Of a stretch of 64,000 nt of DNA, positions 44,719 to 54,057 are shown in pieces. The notes beneath the pieces were generated by a model. That model saw nothing but the letters and a program-made list of their open reading frames with translations. It ran no database searches and was not told where the DNA came from. A program made the position numbers and the translations under genes. Numbering within the stretch: position 1 is the stretch's first letter; each line of letters starts with the position of its first letter. The DNA is from Aggregatilineales bacterium (GTDB lineage: Bacteria > Chloroflexota > Anaerolineae > Aggregatilineales > Phototrophicaceae), in the NCBI GenBank assembly GCA_030834905.1, contig JAUQWZ010000004.1, positions 1 to 64,000 on the forward strand, in the 5' to 3' direction.

Positions 44719-46199
44719 TCACAACGGCGCTGCTGCAAATAGGCGCGAATGAGCGGGTGCATGGTGTAAATCGTTCCTGTTGTTTGGTCACCATTTGCAC
44801 TTGGATACAGGATATTCATACGCACTAGCACTTTCAGTGTGTCCAGAAAAGTTTCCTCGTCAGCATCGGGAAACTTTTCCACCCAATCTTCTGCCAGCTT
44901 TGCATAAGTGATGGGCTCAGCGAACGCGGCATTGACCGCCATGCATCTTGCGAAATTATTCAGACCGTCACATAAACCATCGAAGAGGTTTTTGAACATG
45001 GCATAGAAGCCGCTGCCGGTATTAAGCTGATCAATGATCGTATCGAAAGAAGAAGCGCCATCGAAGTAACGGGCAACGGCGATTTGCAGGCAGAGTGGGT
45101 TGCCTTCTGTCACCTGATATAACCTGCTGCGCTGAACAGGATCAAGCGGTGCCTGTCGCTGATTTTGATGTCGTTTTTCCAAAATTGTGATGTACTGATC
45201 TGTTTCGGTCTGATCTAAACCGTGAATATCGACACGCGCGCAACCATCAAACGGCAGCGCCACCCGCGACGTGATCAATATATGGCTGAGCTGCAAAGCA
45301 GACCGTTTCGGACGAATAAGAGCGGCGAGATTACGCAGCATATCCTCATAGCCCGTGACAGTCTCAATATTGTCGAGAACAATCAGGCACAGCTCTTTGC
45401 GAAGATGTTGACTGCATAGATCTTCAATTCGACGCATATTGCGATCTGGTGTCTCTAGGACATCCATCCAGCCAAAGCGATTCGCCATGCTAAGCAGCAC
45501 GGACAGGTAATTCAGCGCGGGCTGATGCGTCTGGCGTTCCTTTCCGTCAATGTCGATCATCATGCGCTTGTCCGTGTTCCAGTCTAGCTGGGCGATAAAC
45601 TCGCTGTCACGTGCGTGCAGCGCCGTGTGCCACGCGAGGCTGGTCTTGCCCGCACCTGGATTCGCGTCAATTACTACAATTGGAGAGTCGCGCAGCGCAA
45701 ACATCACCCGGTCGAAATCGAGCTTCCGTCCAGTGAGTTTATGCGGCGGTGGCGGAAATACGCGTTCGAGAAGTTCCGTGTCGGTATCTTCAGGAGATTC
45801 TTCGACCTCTCCGTTACAGTAATTGGTGATCACCTGTGCGATGCGTGCGACTTCATCACCTGTGAGATCCATAAAATCACTGGTACAGATAGGTCGGCGT
45901 AAGAACAGGCGAGAATGCAACCGCAAATCACGCCCGTTCATGAGTCGAATACCATTTTTACGGGCGCATGCGCCCAAAGCCATGATGATAGCGACTGCAT
46001 AGTCACGGTCAGCGATACCATCTTTGTTCAACCCGCTAAAACGCGTGACCCCAATTAATTCGATTCCCTCATCACTCCATAAACTGTTTGCAAGCGCAAG
46101 AAATTTCTCTCGTTTGACTTCTTCACGGGTTGCCGAGATATACCAGTCCTCCAACTTCCATGTTTTATCCGGTACAGGGTTACGCGCACTTGGCAGCAT
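44709..46199 (-). CDS. NB-ARC/STAND ATPase, 496 aa
   Basis: The start at 46199 is chosen because GGAGGT lies 6 bases upstream; the frame extends to 46265 without a better site. The N-terminal 170 residues are unrecognised and may be an effector. Then come the nucleotide-binding motifs: Walker A DANPGAGKTS, Walker B LCLIVLDNIE, sensor LITSRVA and the GNPLCLQIAV motif of NB-ARC proteins. A winged-helix region ends the protein. STAND ATPases act as switches in signalling and anti-phage defence. It is transcribed divergently from the TerB/type VII-like cluster. Confidence 0.82.
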   Translation of the reverse strand: MLPSARNPVPDKTWKLEDWYISATREEVKREKFLALANSLWSDEGIELIGVTRFSGLNKDGIADRDYAVAIIMALGACARKNGIRLMNGRDLRLHSRLFLRRPICTSDFMDLTGDEVARIAQVITNYCNGEVEESPEDTDTELLERVFPPPPHKLTGRKLDFDRVMFALRDSPIVVIDANPGAGKTSLAWHTALHARDSEFIAQLDWNTDKRMMIDIDGKERQTHQPALNYLSVLLSMANRFGWMDVLETPDRNMRRIEDLCSQHLRKELCLIVLDNIETVTGYEDMLRNLAALIRPKRSALQLSHILITSRVALPFDGCARVDIHGLDQTETDQYITILEKRHQNQRQAPLDPVQRSRLYQVTEGNPLCLQIAVARYFDGASSFDTIIDQLNTGSGFYAMFKNLFDGLCDGLNNFARCMAVNAAFAEPITYAKLAEDWVEKFPDADEETFLDTLKVLVRMNILYPSANGDQTTGTIYTMHPLIRAYLQQRRCECL

Positions 46200-46361
46200 T
46201 GAATACCTCCAGAAAACTTTGAGCTTTTCGCGCATTTTACTTGATCTATTTGAGTAGCACCCCAATTTTTTCTTGGGGACTTCACAACAAAAGACATTGG
46301 ATACTCGTCCGTCAAGGGCTTAAGCTGAGGTCATGGTTCGATACAAACAGAAGAGGTCGTT

Positions 46362-46640
46362 ATGACAATCTTGCAGTTCTTCAAGAATGGTCGGTCGGTG
46401 AAAGCGGGTCTGGAGGTTTCGCTGCATTGGTCGGGTGCGCTGAGCGGGTTCTCGAAATACCGCACGGATGCCAGCGGGCGCATCTATGTCGAGGATGACC
46501 GCATTAGCGGACGTGAGCGCAAGACGGACAACATCTACATCGAAAACCCGGATGGTGGCTACAGCTTGAAATATCCCAACTATGTCGTCACCAAAGGGGT
46601 GGAGCATCAGCTGCATCTTGAGCAGGCAACCCGTCAGTAG
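46362..46640 (+). CDS. Unrecognised small beta-rich protein, 92 aa
   Basis: ATG 46362 has GAGGTCG upstream. The sequence alternates hydrophobic and polar residues (VKAGLEVSLHWSG, GRIYVEDDRIS) as in a small beta sandwich or carboxypeptidase-regulatory-like fold. It is cytoplasmic by the absence of a signal peptide. It is the first gene of the rightward cluster that leads to the FtsK-like ATPase. Function unknown. Confidence 0.6.
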   Translation: MTILQFFKNGRSVKAGLEVSLHWSGALSGFSKYRTDASGRIYVEDDRISGRERKTDNIYIENPDGGYSLKYPNYVVTKGVEHQLHLEQATRQ

Positions 46641-46683
46641 GCTTCAGGTTTTTTGCTTCGATATAAACAGGGGGGAAAGTAAC

Positions 46684-47091
46684 ATGCTCAGCGGGCTGCG
46701 CGGCGAGGATAAGGAAAAACGCGGTTATATCGAAACCATGCTGATCGTCTCATTCAGCGATGGTGAACTGGAGGATGACGAAATTGATGTTCTGGTTCAG
46801 CGCGCCAGCCGACATCCGAAGATGGCGGGGATGAACCACAATGAATTCATGCGCTACATCAAACGCAGCTTGAGCGCCATGGACAGGCAGGGTCTCGAAA
46901 AGCGCGTCGAGGAAGTGTGCAAGCTGCTGACGACGAAGGAAATGCGGCTGACCGGGATTGATCTGGCGCTTTCGGTGGCGATGGCGGATGGTGAACTGGA
47001 ACCAGACGAAGACCGGCTTATCAATCGCATGATCCAGTTAATGGGTCTGACACAGAGCGACGTGCAGCCGATCATCGACCGCTACAGCTAA
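46684..47091 (+). CDS. TerB-like protein, 135 aa
   Basis: The all-helical sequence has two copies of the TerB metal-site pattern, FSDGELEDDEIDVL near residue 23 and MADGELEPDEDRLI near residue 100 (D.G.....E). ATG 46684 follows GGGGGGAAAG. TerB-family proteins occur with tellurite-resistance and stress/defence membrane complexes. It probably acts with the membrane proteins and ATPase downstream. Confidence 0.78.
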   Translation: MLSGLRGEDKEKRGYIETMLIVSFSDGELEDDEIDVLVQRASRHPKMAGMNHNEFMRYIKRSLSAMDRQGLEKRVEEVCKLLTTKEMRLTGIDLALSVAMADGELEPDEDRLINRMIQLMGLTQSDVQPIIDRYS

Positions 47092-47144
47092 ACAAGTACG
47101 TCCACAAAGATAAGCCATCTCATTTGAGAAGAGAAGTGTCTGGC

Positions 47145-47261
47145 ATGGCGAACAATCTCGGGCAGACTGTCGGCAGGATCATCATCGGGGGAATGAGCGT
47201 GATTAGCGGCATTGCGCCTGTGCAACCGGAGCAGCTTCCGATCCATAAACCTATGACATAG
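47145..47261 (+). CDS. Possible small protein, 38 aa
   Basis: ATG 47145 to TAG 47259-47261 encodes a peptide with one hydrophobic stretch (VGRIIIGGMSVISGIA) and a polar Pro-rich tail. A GAGAAG sequence precedes the ATG at about 13 bases. It is the only frame in 47092-47448 with a plausible peptide. The rest of that stretch shows nothing I can support. Confidence 0.3.
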   Translation: MANNLGQTVGRIIIGGMSVISGIAPVQPEQLPIHKPMT

Positions 47262-47448
47262 ATCAACAGTGTCGTGAACCGTGAGAATAAGCAGCGGTGT
47301 GAATGCAACCAACCGAGGCGATACACGGAGGACAAGGCGCAAAAGAAGTAGCGCTGTTGAATTAGATCGGAGGATGGTGAAGTTCAGCACCTCACCGCCC
47401 GTGCAGATCACCTCAGTTTCAAACTTTACTGGTTCAAACAAGAGAGGA

Positions 47449-47625
47449 ATGAACGTGGCTGCCAAAGACGAATACTTCTGCGGGTCGTGCAATGCGTACC
47501 GCCTGAACATGAAATGCGAGAAGTGCGGTAAACCTACGGTCACCGTGGGCTACAGCGCTCCGGGGAAGAAAGAAACATCGCAGGAACTGCTCGCACGCTG
47601 GAAAAAACTATACGGTGGACGCTGA
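47449..47625 (+). CDS. Zinc-ribbon small protein, 58 aa
   Basis: There are two CxxC pairs, YFCGSCNAY and MKCEKCGKP, which should bind one zinc ion, followed by a basic helical tail. AGAGAGGA touches the ATG, so GTG 47455, six bases on, may be the real start; an upstream in-frame ATG 47374 is less likely. It belongs to the TerB/type VII-like cluster. The role may be DNA, RNA or protein contact. Confidence 0.6.
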   Translation: MNVAAKDEYFCGSCNAYRLNMKCEKCGKPTVTVGYSAPGKKETSQELLARWKKLYGGR

Positions 47626-47638
47626 AAGGATGCACGGG

Positions 47639-48043
47639 ATGACTTCAGAGAACTTCTACGCACACTACTGGCGTGCCTTTCTATGGATTGCGCTCGCCGT
47701 ATATACTCTGTTCGCTGCCACAGTCACCTTCATCCTGTACGCGGTCAACCACCAGTGGGACAGTAACGCCATTACGCTGTTGCTCATCGGCGCATGTTTT
47801 GCGATTGCACGTTTTTTCATCAACGGCGGTCGCTTTCAGAGTGAATCGCGTTCTCGTGACGGGCTTGACCGTGCGGCTGAGAATGTGATTATCTGGGTTA
47901 TTCAGGCTGTGATTTATACGCTTGTCTGGCCTTTCATCGAGATCTTCGCACAGATACGTTTCCTGTCCCGTGCGCGAAGCGGATGGAGTCGTGGCGAAAT
48001 TCTGGTGAATGAGAAGAATGGGCGACCGCTGCGAGCAGCATAA
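47639..48043 (+). CDS. Membrane protein, 134 aa
   Basis: Hydrophobic stretches lie near residues 14-36, 44-58 and 86-103, so two or three membrane helices, and the C-terminus is basic. ATG 47639 is chosen because AAAGGA lies 9 bases upstream. It ends just before a hairpin terminator. The family is not recognised; it is likely part of the envelope complex of this cluster. Confidence 0.65.
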   Translation: MTSENFYAHYWRAFLWIALAVYTLFAATVTFILYAVNHQWDSNAITLLLIGACFAIARFFINGGRFQSESRSRDGLDRAAENVIIWVIQAVIYTLVWPFIEIFAQIRFLSRARSGWSRGEILVNEKNGRPLRAA

Positions 48044-48051
48044 TACTTGGC

Positions 48052-48083
48052 GCAAAGCACCAAAAACATTTGTGGTGCTTTGC
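48052..48083 (+). terminator. Hairpin terminator inside the cluster
   Basis: GCAAAGCACCA and TGGTGCTTTGC form an 11-bp perfect stem with a 10-base loop, followed by CTCTCTT rather than a clean T-run. It separates the TerB-like genes from the following group and may be a partial terminator. Confidence 0.6.
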
Positions 48084-48128
48084 CTCTCTTACTCGTTACA
48101 ATATGGATAGTGTGTGAGGAGAATGAGC

Positions 48129-48980
48129 ATGTCGCGCAAGTCGCCGCTGGTCATGGAAGCAGCACAAGTCACTGGTTGGCAGGATTTTGTTACAACCAGT
48201 TCTGAAACGGCGATTGTTCCGGTTGGCGGGCAATCGATTCAACCTCATCGTGATGCCTTGAATGGTCTGAGCATGACGGAAATGCCCAGCGATTTGAAAG
48301 CAGATCATTGCCGATTGATGCACGCAGTCGAACGGCATAACCTTCCTGTGAAGTTTGCTGCTTATGCTCCAATGGTAAACCACCCTATTATCTTCCGATG
48401 TGGTGAGCGCTTCGGATTTGACATGGTGCTGATACCGATTGAGCTTGACCCTACCTATGATGTGCAGACACGAACCCTGCAAATGCCTGTCGAGGCGCAG
48501 CGTGATTTGGTAGCTATTCGCAAGGCGAAAATCGACTTTGACGAACTATTTATCGCGCACGAAGTGCGTCCGTACACCATCCAAGCTGGCGAACCTGTTC
48601 CAGCGCATCTCGTTCGTCCAGACGTGAGTGATATTCGCGCCAAAGCCCAATCTATCGCTGATGGGGCTTCTGATCCGGCAGGATCGTTCTGGAGTCTCGT
48701 TCGCGGAACATGGGATGTTGTGGATTCGGTTGGATCGGCTGGTTTGCGTGCGGGTAGCGCAGCCGCAAACACAATGGGACGCATCGCAGGAGATGTCATG
48801 AATTCTTTGAATCCGCCGCGCCCTATGCGCACGCCGACCATGTCGGTCAGCAGCTCGACCAGCTACGACCCTATTCTTTTTGGCGTGATTGCCAACAAGC
48901 GCCATAAGATGAATGGAAGCGTTTACGGTCGTTTTTATCGGCTGACGCACTGGTACTGGACAGTCGAAGGCGGTTGGTAG
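48129..48980 (+). CDS. Unrecognised protein of type VII-like cluster, 283 aa
   Basis: ATG 48129 has GAGGAGA 6 bases upstream. The first 180 residues look globular and beta-rich. Residues about 185-230 are Gly/Ala/Ser-rich and weakly hydrophobic (GSAGLRAGSAAANTMG), as in a membrane-associating or translocated segment. There is no signal peptide. It lies 18 bases before a membrane-protein gene and upstream of the FtsK-like ATPase. It could be a structural component or a substrate; this is unknown. Confidence 0.6.
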   Translation: MSRKSPLVMEAAQVTGWQDFVTTSSETAIVPVGGQSIQPHRDALNGLSMTEMPSDLKADHCRLMHAVERHNLPVKFAAYAPMVNHPIIFRCGERFGFDMVLIPIELDPTYDVQTRTLQMPVEAQRDLVAIRKAKIDFDELFIAHEVRPYTIQAGEPVPAHLVRPDVSDIRAKAQSIADGASDPAGSFWSLVRGTWDVVDSVGSAGLRAGSAAANTMGRIAGDVMNSLNPPRPMRTPTMSVSSSTSYDPILFGVIANKRHKMNGSVYGRFYRLTHWYWTVEGGW

Positions 48981-48998
48981 TTCAGGCTTTTTGGCGAA

Positions 48999-49694
48999 AT
49001 GGACGCATTGATGGGACGTCGTGGAGCCCTGCGTGGACTGAATACTGTCGATCCGACGCAGTTCATCGAATTTGATTCTCGCTTGCGTGGCAAGTTGTTC
49101 GGCGCAGTGGTGCTGCTCGCACTCATCATCGGTGTACTGATGGGTGGGGATGTTTTGTTTCCATACATCCCTGCCTCAATTCAACTTCCAGAGAAGATTT
49201 CATTCTCTCCAGATGGCGCATTCACGTACACGGCGTTTCACCTGAACAATGCGATTGTGCTGTTTGAGACAGTGATACGTCCACTAGTCGTTGTTGCGTC
49301 TTGGTTTGGACTGTTGCTGCTGCTTTGTGTATTGATGGTGACTGGGTTTGGACGGCTGCGTGTACGTCTCAGTACGTTTCGCTTCGCATCCTTGTCCTTG
49401 AGTATCGCATCACTTCCATCACTCATCCTGACGTTGTGGCTCGGTTTTTGCCTCACTTTGATCGGAGTCGGGGTTACACTTTGGGGGATAGACTCTTCGC
49501 GGGAGTCATCTTATCTTGTTTTGGGCGTAAGCCTTGCGCTCTTCATGTTCTTCACTTGGATGCGAGGACGAACGAGCGGATTAACCGGAATGCTTTTTCT
49601 TTCGTTTGCATTTATAAGTTTGTTGGTAGCTTTATTTGCAGGTGTGTTTGGGATTCTTGACTGGTTAGGTTCGCGCGCAAGTTTCAGCTTGTAA
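48999..49694 (+). CDS. Polytopic membrane protein, 231 aa
   Basis: About five hydrophobic segments (near residues 27-47, 87-113, 127-154, 160-182 and 189-222) indicate a multi-pass membrane protein with a short cytoplasmic N-terminus. It precedes the FtsK-like ATPase, so it may form part of the membrane channel of a type VII-like apparatus. The sequence is not recognisably EccB, EccD or EccE. Confidence 0.65.
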   Translation: MDALMGRRGALRGLNTVDPTQFIEFDSRLRGKLFGAVVLLALIIGVLMGGDVLFPYIPASIQLPEKISFSPDGAFTYTAFHLNNAIVLFETVIRPLVVVASWFGLLLLLCVLMVTGFGRLRVRLSTFRFASLSLSIASLPSLILTLWLGFCLTLIGVGVTLWGIDSSRESSYLVLGVSLALFMFFTWMRGRTSGLTGMLFLSFAFISLLVALFAGVFGILDWLGSRASFSL

Positions 49695-49778
49695 AGTGTA
49701 CAATTTGCTGCTTGCTTTTCTAAATTCACCATACTCGTGAGATCAATCAACAGCATCTCACTTCACAGGAGACGATAA

Positions 49779-52700
49779 ATGTTTCGTAGAAACAAACAGA
49801 AGCAAACCGGAAACACTAATGACGTCAACAATACCAACTATGCGGTAGAAGATGACTATGGAACGTACATTCAATCCATACATGCCATCGTAGAAGCGAG
49901 GCGCAGGTACGATGACCAACGTGCTGTGCTGGCAACATGTGATAGGTTCGTCGCACAATCTAACGCATACGGAAACGATCAGCGTCTTACAATCGATGGC
50001 GCTTTCTCTAGTGGCATTGAAAACGCCTCGTCGAGTGCGACTTTGAGTCGAGTTCAGCAAGTGCAATTGAATGAGTGGGAAATTCGTCAAGCGAATGAGT
50101 CAAATCAAAATCTTGATGTTCTACGAATGGAAAGGTTTCTGCAGTCGATCATTCAGGAAATTGAGCAGGAGCTTCAACAGCATTATTCTTTGAAGGATCA
50201 ACTTGAGAAAGTGAACGCAACCATCCAACGCGCTCGCCTTTGGATTATTTTCTGGATCATTGGGGGCGCTCTTGGTTTCTTTTTTATCAGTGGGTATGAC
50301 AGGTTTTCAAGACCAGTCATTCTTGGAGCGATAGGATTATTTCTACTTATCTGTATTGGGCGGTTCATCGGTCGCTCCAGCGAACGTGGGCGTATCGTAA
50401 GTAATATTCACCGTATGCGCGATAAAGTTTATCGCTTGGTGGCAGACGTTCGGGCGATTCAGGGTCAACAGTCCGTCAGAGTGGGTGAATTCGCAAGCCA
50501 ATTTGAGTCTGTACGCAAATCCTCTGTGAAAACCGTCGAGGATGTGCTGCGTCGATATGACGGACCCGAAGAAGCGAATGGTGTTGAACGCCAATTGGCT
50601 CAGCCTTGGTCACGACTCGAAACCAATTCAGACTACAAACCGCGTACTGCTGGCTTGGGTGCACCGGTTATCCGTGTCGGAACATTTCAAATTCCCACGC
50701 TGTCAGAGACTCAGGTGCTTCCAGCGATGGTGCCGCTGCTGTCAAAAACAAATGAGGACGCATTAAACGACGGTCATCTGATCATGGTAGCTGGAAAGGC
50801 AACTCGTGAAATTGCAATATCCACACTGCAAAGTGAAGCGCTGCGCATTCTAGCAGGTTTTCCAGCCCGAAAGGCACGTTTCACTTTTATCGATCCTATT
50901 GGGATGGGCAACGCATTTCCATTCAAGCGTCTACCTGACTTCATTACCGGTCCGAAATCATACACACGTGAAGATGACATAAAAGAGCAGCTCCGAGCGC
51001 TTGTAAATCATCTGGAGTTGGTAGTTCAAAAGTATCTCGCAGCCGACTTCAAGCACATCGAGGAATTTAACGAAGCCTCGAACTATATCAAGGAAGCTTA
51101 CCGCTTCCTCTTCGTCGCCGACTTTCCGTACGGCTTTGACCGCAGCGCAATCGAGGATATCAAAAAGCTGATCGCAAATGGACCTCGTGCGGGCATTTAT
51201 GTTGTAATGCATGTTGATCCATCCCTAGATAAGCCAAGAGATCTCAATTTTGAGACGATGTTCTTCCCGCACTCCACTGTGCTTCAGGAACAAAACGGCG
51301 CTTTTGTGCTAACTTTCCCGAAGTCTATACAGACCGCCTACAAGCTCAATGCACTTCAAGTTGTGCCTGATCGTTCGCCCGCAACAGAATGGATCAACCG
51401 CTTTGCAGCGAATTTGATCGAATCATCACGCTCTGTTACAGCGAGTGGCGTTCCATTTAGTGAACTCGCGCCACCACCAGAGGAAGTCTGGACAGGTGAC
51501 GCAAGGCGCGATATTCATGTCCCATTCGGATTGAGCGGGGCTTTAGATCGTCTTGACTTCCGTTTGGGCGAATGGGAAGACTCAAGTGGGCAAAAGGTAA
51601 CAGTAAATCAGGCACTCTTGACAGGTAAACCTGGCTCGGGCAAAAGCTTCACATTGCACGCGATTATCTGTAACTTGGCGCTTCACTATCCCCCCACCGA
51701 ACTCCATATGTACCTACTCGATTACAAAGAGGGTGTGGAATTCCGAATGTACACCGACAAGAAAGTGGGCGTATCTGGAGGAAGCGCCAGTAATGGTTCG
51801 TCAGATGGCACTGACGACACAACTGTTCCTCGCCCACTTCCCCATGCTCAAGTTGTCGCGATTGAAAGTGAGCGAGAGTTTGGTCTAAGTGTACTGCGAA
51901 AACTGCAGGCTGAAATCGCCTCTCGTGGTCAGCTATTCAAAGAAGCTGGTGTAAGTGAACTTGCTGATTACCGGCGCGTTCGCCCCACTGAGACGCTCCC
52001 ACGCATCCTTTTGGTGATTGATGAATTCCAAGTGCTGTTCGTTGAGAATGACACGATTGCAGCAGAAGCAAATCGTTTGTTAGATGATATTGCTCGGCGC
52101 GGACGATCATTCGGCTTGCACATGCTGCTGTCTTCACAATCGCCGAATGTGGCAAATATGAGCCGTGACATCTATTCACGTGTCGATCTGCGGCTTGTAC
52201 TTCAGCTAGACAAAAATTCGGCTGCTGTCGCGCTCGCAGATGGAAATGCTGATGCAGTTGATATGCTGGACCGCCCCGGCGAAATCATCGTAAATGCACA
52301 AGCAGGGCGTAAAGACGCGAACATACTGGGTCAAGTGGCAAATATGACCGGTGCTGCTCGCGAACAGGTATTGGATGATCTGCAAGCAATTGCACAATCT
52401 AAGCAGTGGCGACGAACAACAAATTTAGTTGTGTTTCGCGGAAATGAGCCATCGAGTGTTCGTGAAAACACCAAGTTGAATACACTTCTGGAACGTCGCA
52501 GTTGGGGCGAAGCAATTACTCATCAAGGTACAGCGATCCGCTGGCGCGACTACTTTGGCGACCCAGACTGGGTTGATAACGAAAAACCCCTTGTGGCGTG
52601 GATTGGAGAAGCAATCAGAATTGGTTCACACGCTTCAATAACCCTGCGGCGTCGAGCGCGATCCAACGCATTAATTGTCGGTTCTGACGAAGCAAGTGTG

Positions 52701-53411
52701 TTTGGTATGCTTGGCGGATTGGTTTTGAGTACAGTTGCTATGTACTCACCAGAACAAGCAGAATTTGCATTTATTGATCTTAGCCAACCAGATGAAAGTT
52801 GGTCGGATGTTGCTGAGGATTTTGCTCGATACTTCCCCTACCGTTTCACTATTGGTGAACGAGGAGCGGCATCGAAAGAAGGCGGTATAGAAGTTGTGCG
52901 TGCGATTGAGGTACTTGACCGGGTGAACGAAGTTTTGGTTGAGCGTAAACGCCGCCGGGATGAGGGTGAAGATGAAAGTACTTTCCCAACGCTGATCTTC
53001 ATTATCGGCGGATTGCATAAACTTCAGCAGCTTCGACCAGTTATGGGGACAGTACGAGAAGAAGCGTCCGAAAAAGCCAAAGTTTTGAACTCGATTGTAG
53101 CTCAAGGACCCGAACTCGGTATTCACACAGTGGTGTGGGTAGATAGTATGCAGGTCTTTGAACGCACAATGCAAAGCCGTGCATGGCTGACTCACTTCGA
53201 CCTGCGAATTGCATTAACTATTCCGGCTAACGATTCACAAATGCTTTTCGGCGATTCATCGGCAAGCAAATTGCCTAGACTTCGCGGTTATACGCGTGAC
53301 GAGTCCTCGCCGCAAGGTCTGGAGAAATTCAAACCGTACTCCCTGCCACCAGTTGATCTCATTCAAAGAATTGGCAGGTCATTGAAGTCACGTGCGTCAG
53401 AAAAAGCCTAG
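49779..53411 (+). CDS. FtsK/SpoIIIE-type ATPase, EccC/EssC-like, 1210 aa
   Basis: The N-terminal soluble region has a coiled coil (residues 90-150), then two membrane helices (154-171 and 178-197). Three FtsK/SpoIIIE-like modules follow, near residues 330-530, 580-890 and 960-1190. Only the middle one has intact Walker A (TGKPGSGKS near 615) and Walker B (ILLVIDEFQVLF). The first reads VAGKATREI and the third VGSDEASVF at the P-loop. Layout and length match the type VII secretion motor, except that in EccC the first domain is usually the active one. Small WXG100-like genes follow at once, which supports the secretion role. Confidence 0.85.
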   Translation: MFRRNKQKQTGNTNDVNNTNYAVEDDYGTYIQSIHAIVEARRRYDDQRAVLATCDRFVAQSNAYGNDQRLTIDGAFSSGIENASSSATLSRVQQVQLNEWEIRQANESNQNLDVLRMERFLQSIIQEIEQELQQHYSLKDQLEKVNATIQRARLWIIFWIIGGALGFFFISGYDRFSRPVILGAIGLFLLICIGRFIGRSSERGRIVSNIHRMRDKVYRLVADVRAIQGQQSVRVGEFASQFESVRKSSVKTVEDVLRRYDGPEEANGVERQLAQPWSRLETNSDYKPRTAGLGAPVIRVGTFQIPTLSETQVLPAMVPLLSKTNEDALNDGHLIMVAGKATREIAISTLQSEALRILAGFPARKARFTFIDPIGMGNAFPFKRLPDFITGPKSYTREDDIKEQLRALVNHLELVVQKYLAADFKHIEEFNEASNYIKEAYRFLFVADFPYGFDRSAIEDIKKLIANGPRAGIYVVMHVDPSLDKPRDLNFETMFFPHSTVLQEQNGAFVLTFPKSIQTAYKLNALQVVPDRSPATEWINRFAANLIESSRSVTASGVPFSELAPPPEEVWTGDARRDIHVPFGLSGALDRLDFRLGEWEDSSGQKVTVNQALLTGKPGSGKSFTLHAIICNLALHYPPTELHMYLLDYKEGVEFRMYTDKKVGVSGGSASNGSSDGTDDTTVPRPLPHAQVVAIESEREFGLSVLRKLQAEIASRGQLFKEAGVSELADYRRVRPTETLPRILLVIDEFQVLFVENDTIAAEANRLLDDIARRGRSFGLHMLLSSQSPNVANMSRDIYSRVDLRLVLQLDKNSAAVALADGNADAVDMLDRPGEIIVNAQAGRKDANILGQVANMTGAAREQVLDDLQAIAQSKQWRRTTNLVVFRGNEPSSVRENTKLNTLLERRSWGEAITHQGTAIRWRDYFGDPDWVDNEKPLVAWIGEAIRIGSHASITLRRRARSNALIVGSDEASVFGMLGGLVLSTVAMYSPEQAEFAFIDLSQPDESWSDVAEDFARYFPYRFTIGERGAASKEGGIEVVRAIEVLDRVNEVLVERKRRRDEGEDESTFPTLIFIIGGLHKLQQLRPVMGTVREEASEKAKVLNSIVAQGPELGIHTVVWVDSMQVFERTMQSRAWLTHFDLRIALTIPANDSQMLFGDSSASKLPRLRGYTRDESSPQGLEKFKPYSLPPVDLIQRIGRSLKSRASEKA

Positions 53412-53455
53412 TTTATATCTAGAGATTTTCGTCTACCTATGAAAAGAGGAGTCTC

Positions 53456-53731
53456 ATGAGCGACATTGAAGTTGACCGCAATCAACTTTCTCGGTTTATT
53501 GATACGCTGGCAAGTTTTCAGCGTGTGGTAATTGATGATTGGGCGTTGGTAGAGACAGCTGTAGGAAACGCACAAGAGTCTTGGAAAGGAATGGCATGGG
53601 AACAATTTCACCGAGAATACACAGACATGAAATCAGATGTTGATGCTGCTATCGGCTCAATCAATGATGCGTATAAGTGGTTACTTGACTTCGATGCAAT
53701 TATCCGTGATATAGAAGATAGTCGCCTCTAG
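53456..53731 (+). CDS. WXG100-like protein, 91 aa
   Basis: Length and all-helical composition fit the WXG100 (ESAT-6-like) family. The turn motif WKG lies at residues 43-45 between two helices. AGAGGAG precedes the ATG. Such proteins are secreted as dimers by type VII systems and bind the EccC motor. A canonical C-terminal YxxxD/E signal is not obvious. Confidence 0.75.
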   Translation: MSDIEVDRNQLSRFIDTLASFQRVVIDDWALVETAVGNAQESWKGMAWEQFHREYTDMKSDVDAAIGSINDAYKWLLDFDAIIRDIEDSRL

Positions 53732-53744
53732 GGGAGAAATGTTT

Positions 53745-54032
53745 ATGTTTGATCTCGTGAAAGTTGATGCAGAAGCGATCAAAGACATCGTAGCGTCGCT
53801 GCAAAAATACCTTGAGGACCTGCGACGAGACTGGAATCAGGTGCGAAGCAGTTGGAGCGATCTGTCTCTAGCTTGGAACGATCCACAGAGACAGAAGTTT
53901 GAGCCAGTCTACATGCGTATTCTGGCAACTTTTGCAGAAAGTGAACGGCAGACTGAAAGCTTTATCAGCTTTCTGAATAATCAATTGACCTTGATTGAGC
54001 AGCGCAAGAGCCGCCTGAACAACCTGCAATAA
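53745..54032 (+). CDS. WXG100-like protein, 95 aa
   Basis: Two-helix hairpin composition with WND at residues 44-46 in the place of WxG. ATG 53745 is chosen over 53739 because GGGGAG is then at the right distance. It is probably the dimer partner of the preceding 91-residue protein, since the two genes are 13 bases apart. Confidence 0.72.
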   Translation: MFDLVKVDAEAIKDIVASLQKYLEDLRRDWNQVRSSWSDLSLAWNDPQRQKFEPVYMRILATFAESERQTESFISFLNNQLTLIEQRKSRLNNLQ

Positions 54033-54057
54033 GTGCTTTAAAGGAGCAACTCTAGCA

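Noticed and set aside
47088-47543. 151-codon minus-strand frame
   Set aside because: It overlaps the zinc-ribbon gene antisense and shows chance composition; the plus-strand gene has the clear CxxC motif.
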